Positions 59,517 to 64,000 of a stretch of 64,000 nucleotides of DNA are shown here, piece by piece. The position numbers and the translations under genes were made by a program. This DNA is from Actinomadura oligospora ATCC 43269. GTDB taxonomy: Bacteria; Actinomycetota; Actinomycetes; Streptosporangiales; Streptosporangiaceae. How positions within the stretch are numbered: the first letter of the stretch is position 1; the number at the start of each line of letters is the position of its first letter. Below the pieces are notes generated by a model. That model was given only the letters and a program-made list of their open reading frames with translations. It was not told the DNA's origin and made no database searches. The stretch covers positions 636,072 through 700,071 of the forward strand of contig NZ_KI912411.1 in NCBI RefSeq assembly GCF_000518265.1, in the 5' to 3' direction.

Positions 59517-61682
59517 TCAGGAATTCCGGGCCAACCGCAAAGCGTTCGCCACGATCCGGTGCCCGGCCCGGCCCTGCGCGGTCAGGATCGACTCGGGGTG
59601 GAACTGGACGGCCCAGCGCCGCCGCTCGGCGTCCTCGACGGCCATGACCACGTCCCCGAGCAGCGCCGTCACCTGGAAGCCGCCCTTCACCCGGTCCGGC
59701 GTGGCGTGCAGGGAGTGGTAGCGGGCGGCGGTGAACGTGCCGGGCAGCCCGTCGAACAGCTTCCCGCCGGTCACCTCCACGCCGCCCGGCTTGCCGTGCG
59801 CGGGCTCGGGCAGCAGCGCCAGCTCGCCGCCCGCGTGCTCGACCATCGCCTGCAGGCCGAGGCACACGCCGAACACGGGCAGGCGGCGCGCGTCGATCTC
59901 GTCCAGCAGCGCCGAGGTCGCGAAGTCCGCCGGACGGCCCGGACCGGGCGACAGCACCACCAGGTCGGGCTCGTGCTCGTCCAGCAGCTCCACGGGGAAG
60001 CCGTGCCGCAGCGTCACCACGTCCGCGCCCTGCTGCCGGAAGTAGTCGGCGAGGGTGTTGACGAACGAGTCCTCATGGTCGACGAGCAGCACCTTCATGC
60101 CCTCGCCCGCCCCCTCCGGCTCGTCCGCGCGGGCGGAGCCCACCTGGGCGCCCGCCCCCTCGGAGGCGGCCAGCGCGCGCAGCAGCGCGCTCGCCTTCAG
60201 GTGCGTCTCGCGCTCCTCCTCGTCCGGGTCCGAGTCGTACAGCAGGGTCGCGCCCGCCCGGACGGTCGCGACGCCGTCCCGGATCTGCGCGGTGCGCAGC
60301 GTGAGGCCGGTGTTCATCGACCCGTCGAAGCCGACGAACCCGACCGCGCCGCCGTACCAGCGGCGCGGCGCGTCCTCGTGGTCCTCGATGAACTGCATCG
60401 CCCACGTCTTCGGAGCGCCCGTCACCGTCACCGCCCACATGTGGGTGAGGAACGCGTCCAGCGCGTCGAAGCCGGGCCGCAGCCGCCCCTCGATGTGGTC
60501 CACGGTGTGGATCAGCCGCGAGTACAGCTCGATCTGCCGCCGCCCGAGCACCCTGACGCTGCCCGGCACGCAGATCCGCGACTTGTCGTTGCGGTCCACG
60601 TCGGTGCACATCGTCAGCTCCGACTCGTCCTTGGCGGACGCCAGGATCGTGCGGATCTGCTCGGCGTCCTCCAGGGCGTCCTCGCCGCGCCGGATCGTCC
60701 CGGCGATCGGGCAGGTCTCGACCCGGTCGCCGCCCACCCGGACGAACATCTCCGGGGACGCGCCGACCAGGAACTCGCCGTCCCCGAGGTTGAACATGAA
60801 CTCGTACGGCGCGGGGTTGGTCTCGCGGAGCCGCTCGAAGAACGCCGCCGGGTCCGTGCAGCGGCCGTGCATGGCGTGGCCGGGCGTGACCTCGAACAGG
60901 TCGCCCCGGACGAACTTGTCCTTGGCGTCCCGCACCATCTGCGCGTACACGCCGGGGACGGGCTGCGGCGGCAGCTCGACGGCGTCCCGCACGGGCGTCG
61001 CCCCGGTCACGCGGGGGAGCCCGTCGGTGGACGCGCCGTCCACGGTGAACTCGTACGACAGGCGGTGGGACGTCTCGCGCTTGCGGTCCACGACGACCAT
61101 CTCGTCGGCCAGGTGCAGGACCAGGTCGCGCTGGTCGTCCGGCCGCTCCAGGCGGGTGCGCAGCGGCTCGAACTGGAGCGACAGGTCGTAGCCGAACGCC
61201 CCGTACAGGCCGAGGTGCGGGTCGTCGCAGCGGAACAGGTCGACGACCGCGCGCAGGGCGGTGAACACGGTCGGCTGGCGGCTGCGCTGCTCCTCGGTGA
61301 AGAACTCGCCGGTCGGCGGGACGAACACCTCGACCAGGCCGCCGGTGCGGACGCGGGTCTCACCCGTCCCGGCCACGGCGGACGCGACGGCGGGCAGCAA
61401 CACCCTGCCGCGGTCGTTCAGCGCCCGGGCGGTGACCGTCCGGCCGCGCGCGACGATCTCCAGGCACGGGTCGACGTAGGCCATGTGCCAGCGGCTGTAG
61501 CGGCCCGGATACTCCATGCCGGAGCTGAGCACGCCGCCGCGCCGCTCCCCCACGGCGGCGACGAGCGCGTTGAGCACGTCGGACTTGCGCTCGGGGTCGA
61601 CCGGGGCGGCCACACGCCGCACCCGCACTCCCCCGGCGGTCTCGAACTCGCTGGTCAGCGGCTTCTGCTGGACGGTCTCCAC
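59517..61682 (-). CDS. Fused anthranilate synthase, TrpE-TrpG
   Basis: A 721-residue fusion. The N-terminal TrpE part includes SPEMFVRVGGDRVETCPIAGTIRRGEDALEDAEQIRTILASAKDESELTMCTDVDRNDKSRIC, the chorismate-binding core. A linker of about 30 residues rich in Ala, Gly, Glu joins it to a TrpG glutamine amidotransferase: VVLSPGPGRP, VFGVCLGLQAMVEHAGG (nucleophile Cys), AVQFHPESI (His-Glu). It makes anthranilate from chorismate and glutamine. The GTG was chosen for GAGGGG 7 bases upstream. Preceded by a Trp leader peptide and attenuator. Fused forms also occur in phenazine and other pathways, but the leader points to tryptophan synthesis. Confidence 0.9.
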   Translation of the reverse strand: METVQQKPLTSEFETAGGVRVRRVAAPVDPERKSDVLNALVAAVGERRGGVLSSGMEYPGRYSRWHMAYVDPCLEIVARGRTVTARALNDRGRVLLPAVASAVAGTGETRVRTGGLVEVFVPPTGEFFTEEQRSRQPTVFTALRAVVDLFRCDDPHLGLYGAFGYDLSLQFEPLRTRLERPDDQRDLVLHLADEMVVVDRKRETSHRLSYEFTVDGASTDGLPRVTGATPVRDAVELPPQPVPGVYAQMVRDAKDKFVRGDLFEVTPGHAMHGRCTDPAAFFERLRETNPAPYEFMFNLGDGEFLVGASPEMFVRVGGDRVETCPIAGTIRRGEDALEDAEQIRTILASAKDESELTMCTDVDRNDKSRICVPGSVRVLGRRQIELYSRLIHTVDHIEGRLRPGFDALDAFLTHMWAVTVTGAPKTWAMQFIEDHEDAPRRWYGGAVGFVGFDGSMNTGLTLRTAQIRDGVATVRAGATLLYDSDPDEEERETHLKASALLRALAASEGAGAQVGSARADEPEGAGEGMKVLLVDHEDSFVNTLADYFRQQGADVVTLRHGFPVELLDEHEPDLVVLSPGPGRPADFATSALLDEIDARRLPVFGVCLGLQAMVEHAGGELALLPEPAHGKPGGVEVTGGKLFDGLPGTFTAARYHSLHATPDRVKGGFQVTALLGDVVMAVEDAERRRWAVQFHPESILTAQGRAGHRIVANALRLARNS

Positions 61683-61733
61683 CGCGGTGGCCCCTCGTCT
61701 GATCAAGGCCCCGCCACCGGTGGACACGCGAAA

Positions 61734-61760
61734 GGCGACCGCCGGTGAGGGGCGATCGCC
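61734..61760 (-). terminator. trp attenuator hairpin
   Basis: A 10-bp stem with one G-U pair (61734-61743 with 61751-61760) and a 7-nt loop, followed by UUU in the minus-strand transcript. It lies 34 bases after the leader-peptide stop and about 50 bases before trpE. Confidence 0.7.
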
Positions 61761-61793
61761 TGGTCGTCGAACGTGCGAATAACCGGCGCCGCC

Positions 61794-61835
61794 TCAGCGG
61801 CGCCGCCACCACTGGCGGTGGGTGTCGGTTCGCAT
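61794..61835 (-). CDS. trpL: Tryptophan leader peptide
   Basis: A 13-residue leader, MRTDTHRQWWRRR, with adjacent Trp codons directly upstream of the fused anthranilate synthase and its attenuator hairpin. This is the classic arrangement for transcription attenuation by charged tRNA-Trp supply, as in Streptomyces trpE leaders. Confidence 0.8.
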   Translation of the reverse strand: MRTDTHRQWWRRR

Positions 61836-62015
61836 GCGCAGAGCGTACCCGCTCGCGCGCCGCGACCGCCACGCCACGCCCCGGAACACGCCGGTCACCT
61901 CTCCGGCAGACCGCCGGGCCCCGGCGGATCGGGCACCGAACGGGGTTCTGCCCGGCCGCCGTTCCTGACAGGATGGACGAAAGGGATCACTTACCGAGAC
62001 TGCGGGGAGGACGCC

Positions 62016-62588
62016 ATGACCCCCACCGGGACCGGCCGCACCAACACCGAGTTCGAGCTGCGCGGGGTGAACCACCTGGCGCTGGTGTGCCGCGACATGA
62101 AGCGGACCGTGGACTTCTACCAGGGCGTTCTCGGGATGCCGCTGATCAAGACGATCGAGCTGCCGCTCGGCTGGGGCCAGCACTTCTTCTTCGACTGCGG
62201 CGGCGGGAACGCGCTGGCGTTCTTCTGGTTCCCCGACGCCCCCGAGCCGGTGCCCGGCGTGTCCGCGCCCAAGGACCTGCCCGACCGGGGCGAGCTGCTG
62301 TCGGCGGTCGGCTCGATGAACCACATCGCCTTCGACGTCCCTCCGGAGCGGATCGAGGAGTACCGGGACCGGCTGGTCGCCAAGGGCGTCGACGTCGGCG
62401 TCCTGCTCAACCACGACGACAGCGAGTTCGGCGTCGCCAGGGACGTCCACGAGGGCGTCTTCGTCCGCTCGATCTACTTCAGGGACCCGGACGGCGTCCT
62501 GGTCGAGTTCGCCTGCTGGCTGCGCGAGCTGGACCGTCCCGAGGACGTCCGGCACGAGCCGAAGACCGCCGCCGACCGCACCGCCTGA
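62016..62588 (+). CDS. VOC-family (glyoxalase/dioxygenase-like) protein
   Basis: A 190-residue protein of two beta-alpha-beta-beta-beta units: LRGVNHLALVCRDMKRTVDFYQGVLGMPLIKTIELP and MNHIAFDVPPERIEEYRDRLVAKGVDVGV...SIYFRDPDGVLVEFACW. The metal ligands (His in NHLAL, His in NHIAF, Glu in VEFAC) are in place. The ATG has GGGGAGG. Probable metal-dependent dioxygenase or lyase. Confidence 0.87.
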   Translation: MTPTGTGRTNTEFELRGVNHLALVCRDMKRTVDFYQGVLGMPLIKTIELPLGWGQHFFFDCGGGNALAFFWFPDAPEPVPGVSAPKDLPDRGELLSAVGSMNHIAFDVPPERIEEYRDRLVAKGVDVGVLLNHDDSEFGVARDVHEGVFVRSIYFRDPDGVLVEFACWLRELDRPEDVRHEPKTAADRTA

Positions 62589-62632
62589 CCTCACCGCCCT
62601 CTCCCCCGTCCCCGCGCCGAAGGAGCAGCCCG

Positions 62633-63280
62633 ATGCCCCGACTCCGCCAGGTCCCCCGCGCCGAGCTCCAGGAAAGGGGCGACGCGCTGGCCCTCTTCTT
62701 CTACGACCGGCTCTTCGGCGAGGACGCCGACCCCACCGAGGGCCGGGGGACGGCGACCGGGTCGCCCGGGGACTGGTGGACGACGTTCGCCCTCGACCAG
62801 GCGATCTTCAAGCACTGCGTCAAGGGCTTCCAGGTCTACCGGGGCGTCCGGCTGGACCCGCTCCTGCGCGAGCTCGGGCAGACGCGGGCCGGGTGGGCGC
62901 GCGGGAGCCAGTTCGTGTTCTCGCAGCACTGCAAGCAGATGCGGGCGCTCGGCGTGCCGGACGAGAAGGTCCGCGCGGTCGCCTACTGGGAGGTGTCCGA
63001 GCAGTTCGACGAGCTGGAGCGGGCCGTCCTGGCCTACGCGGACGCGCTCGTCCTCAACGGCGGACGCGTCCACGACGAGGTGTTCGCGACCCTGAAGAAG
63101 CACCTCCCGGACGAGCAGATCCTCGAGCTGACCTACGTGACCTGCCTGTACGAGATGCACGCGACCATGGCGCGGGCGCTGCGCGTCGAGTTCGACGACC
63201 GGGACGACCCGATCGTCGAGGTGCCCGCCCCGGACGGCTACGGCACCCGCGACATCGCCGACGACATCACGGGCGGATGA
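62633..63280 (+). CDS. AhpD-like / carboxymuconolactone decarboxylase family protein
   Basis: A 215-residue all-helical protein; FALDQAIFKHCVKGFQVY and the C-terminal FATLKKHLPDEQILELTYVTCLYEMHATMARAL are typical of the CMD superfamily. The usual CxxC of AhpD is replaced by a single Cys in QFVFSQHCKQM, so peroxidase activity is doubtful. It lies 44 bases after the VOC gene, with AGGAG before the ATG; likely the same operon. Confidence 0.8.
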   Translation: MPRLRQVPRAELQERGDALALFFYDRLFGEDADPTEGRGTATGSPGDWWTTFALDQAIFKHCVKGFQVYRGVRLDPLLRELGQTRAGWARGSQFVFSQHCKQMRALGVPDEKVRAVAYWEVSEQFDELERAVLAYADALVLNGGRVHDEVFATLKKHLPDEQILELTYVTCLYEMHATMARALRVEFDDRDDPIVEVPAPDGYGTRDIADDITGG

Positions 63281-63475
63281 TCTTCCCCGCCCGGAGATCC
63301 GCTCTGAGCTGGCGTTTCACATGCTGGACCGCTCCACGGAGTCGTGGCGCGTCCGAGACCTGACCGTAATCGGACAAGCACTAGGCTTCCCGCCACCCAC
63401 CCCAGGTCAGGAGCTGTCTCACATTCTGGACAGTCCCGATCGGCCGTCATGCGTCACGTGCGCGAGGAGGACCCC

Positions 63476-63742
63476 TTGTCCCCGCAGGACCCACCCCCCG
63501 AGCAGCCGTCGGTGGCCGCGCCCGCGCCCACCCGGCGCCGCTCGGACCACCACCCGGTCAACTGGCTGCTGGTCGTCCCGATCGTCGTCCCCCTGCTGAC
63601 CCTGCTGTTCAACAACGACGGACCCCGGATCGGCGGGTTCCCGGCGTTCTACTGGATGCAGTTCGCCTTCATCCCGCTCGGCGTGCTCTGCACGGCGATC
63701 GTCTACCAGGTCACCAAGCGCCGGAAGGGGGATGACCGGTGA
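63476..63742 (+). CDS. DUF3311 small membrane protein
   Basis: An 88-residue protein with two transmembrane helices (LLVVPIVVPLLTLLFN and MQFAFIPLGVLCTAIVYQVTK). TTG start with GAGGAGG. DUF3311 proteins pair with sodium:solute symporters, and here the stop overlaps the symporter start. Confidence 0.85.
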   Translation: MSPQDPPPEQPSVAAPAPTRRRSDHHPVNWLLVVPIVVPLLTLLFNNDGPRIGGFPAFYWMQFAFIPLGVLCTAIVYQVTKRRKGDDR

Positions 63743-64000
63743 AGGACCACATGACAGAGTTCATCGTCTTCGCCGTCCTGTTCGTGCTGGTCAGCGGCAT
63801 GGGCTTCGTGGCGGCGCGGTGGCGGCGGCCGGAGACCATGGACAGCCTGGACGAGTGGGGCCTCGGCGGCCGCTCGTTCGGCAGCTGGATCACCTGGTTC
63901 CTCATCGGCGGCGACCTCTACACCGCCTACACCTTCGTGGCCGTCCCGGCGCTGGTGTTCGGCGCGGGCGCGGCGGGCTTCTACGCCGTGCCCTACACGA
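63739..64000 (+). CDS. Sodium:solute symporter, N-terminal part
   Basis: Partial gene, cut by the window end. The first 87 residues contain TM1 (FIVFAVLFVLVSGMGFVAARW) and the family motif EWGLGGRSFGSWITWFLIGGDLYTAYTFVAVPALVFGAG. Probably the MctP-like monocarboxylate/solute subgroup that occurs with DUF3311. GTG start overlapping the preceding stop. Confidence 0.87.
   Translation, partial: MKDHMTEFIVFAVLFVLVSGMGFVAARWRRPETMDSLDEWGLGGRSFGSWITWFLIGGDLYTAYTFVAVPALVFGAGAAGFYAVPYT

Noticed and set aside
59517..61682. Phenazine-type PhzE
   Set aside because: A similar TrpE-TrpG fusion, but the Trp-codon leader and attenuator and the lack of other phz genes point to tryptophan synthesis.
1..64000. 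CRISPR arrays, tRNA/rRNA genes, transposases, phage integrases
   Set aside because: None seen; the repeats present are short in-frame coding repeats or hairpins.

Overview
The window is very GC-rich (roughly 70% or more), with GTG/TTG starts, many 4-nt stop/start overlaps (GTGA, ATGA) and actinobacterial families throughout (SAV2177-type methyltransferases, DUF1266, DUF6153, DrrAB transporters, a Trp-codon leader before trpE). This points to a filamentous actinomycete, perhaps of the Actinomadura/Streptosporangiales type. That genus guess is an inference. No rRNA, tRNA, IS element or CRISPR array was seen.

Region 1, about 1-27.9 kb, looks like an unusual biosynthetic locus. It holds a DrrAB-type exporter, a SnoaL-like protein, a P450, a glycosyltransferase, a tetrapyrrole-methylase-fold protein, a Nif3/DUF34 protein, a MoaD/ThiS-like sulfur carrier ending in GG, and a formylglycine-generating-enzyme-like protein that lacks the catalytic cysteines. 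It also has at least six SAM-dependent methyltransferases (three of them paralogues), a PRMT-like methyltransferase, a selenium-binding-protein/methanethiol-oxidase-like lipoprotein and a nucleotidyltransferase. A tightly overlapping sulfur/methyl operon carries homocysteine S-methyltransferase, cystathionine gamma-lyase/synthase, a SufS-type cysteine desulfurase and an HDxFGH-motif protein. Further members are an oligopeptide-binding-protein homologue without a signal peptide, a DUF899 protein, an AarF/UbiB kinase, a beta-propeller and an unrecognised 399-residue protein. No PKS, NRPS, terpene synthase, YcaO or lanthipeptide synthetase is present. A shared imperfect palindrome (TCACTW-N10-TAGYGW and its complement) lies in front of nearly every transcription unit between 3.5 and 27.1 kb. 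It suggests one regulon and gives a natural estimate of the cluster's extent.

Region 2, about 28-34.3 kb, has a MetE-like methyltransferase, an AhpD-like protein, an N-succinylamino-acid racemase/GNAT pair (D-amino-acid conversion) and two further P450s. The shared operator is absent here except for degenerate half-sites before the MetE-like gene.

Region 3, about 34.4-37.6 kb, is a probable copper module: a Tat-exported lipoprotein multicopper oxidase, a DUF6153-like protein, a small membrane protein and a cupin.

Region 4, about 37.8-52.2 kb, is general metabolism and sensing: a metabolite:H+ symporter, an OmpR-type two-component system next to an orphan TAXI receptor, and an acyl-CoA ligase/SRPBCC/enoyl-CoA hydratase/esterase set. 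It continues with a class I glutamine amidotransferase, a flavohemoglobin with a hexapeptide-repeat insert, an XRE regulator, and a BNR-repeat protein coupled to a second MoaD-like protein.

Region 5, about 52.2-64 kb, contains a dienelactone hydrolase, a molybdopterin oxidoreductase, a DUF1266 protein, adenosine deaminase, a WYL regulator facing an SDR, and fused anthranilate synthase TrpEG with a Trp-Trp leader peptide and attenuator. It ends with a VOC protein, an AhpD-like protein and the start of a DUF3311/sodium:solute symporter pair cut by the window end.

How region 1 may work together (inference): SufS loads sulfur onto the MoaD-like carrier, while the P450, FGE-like and methyltransferase enzymes tailor a small scaffold. 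The glycosyltransferase and nucleotidyltransferase add a sugar, the homocysteine/cystathionine enzymes recycle the SAH made by many methylations, and DrrAB exports the product. The scaffold-forming step is not recognisable from sequence.
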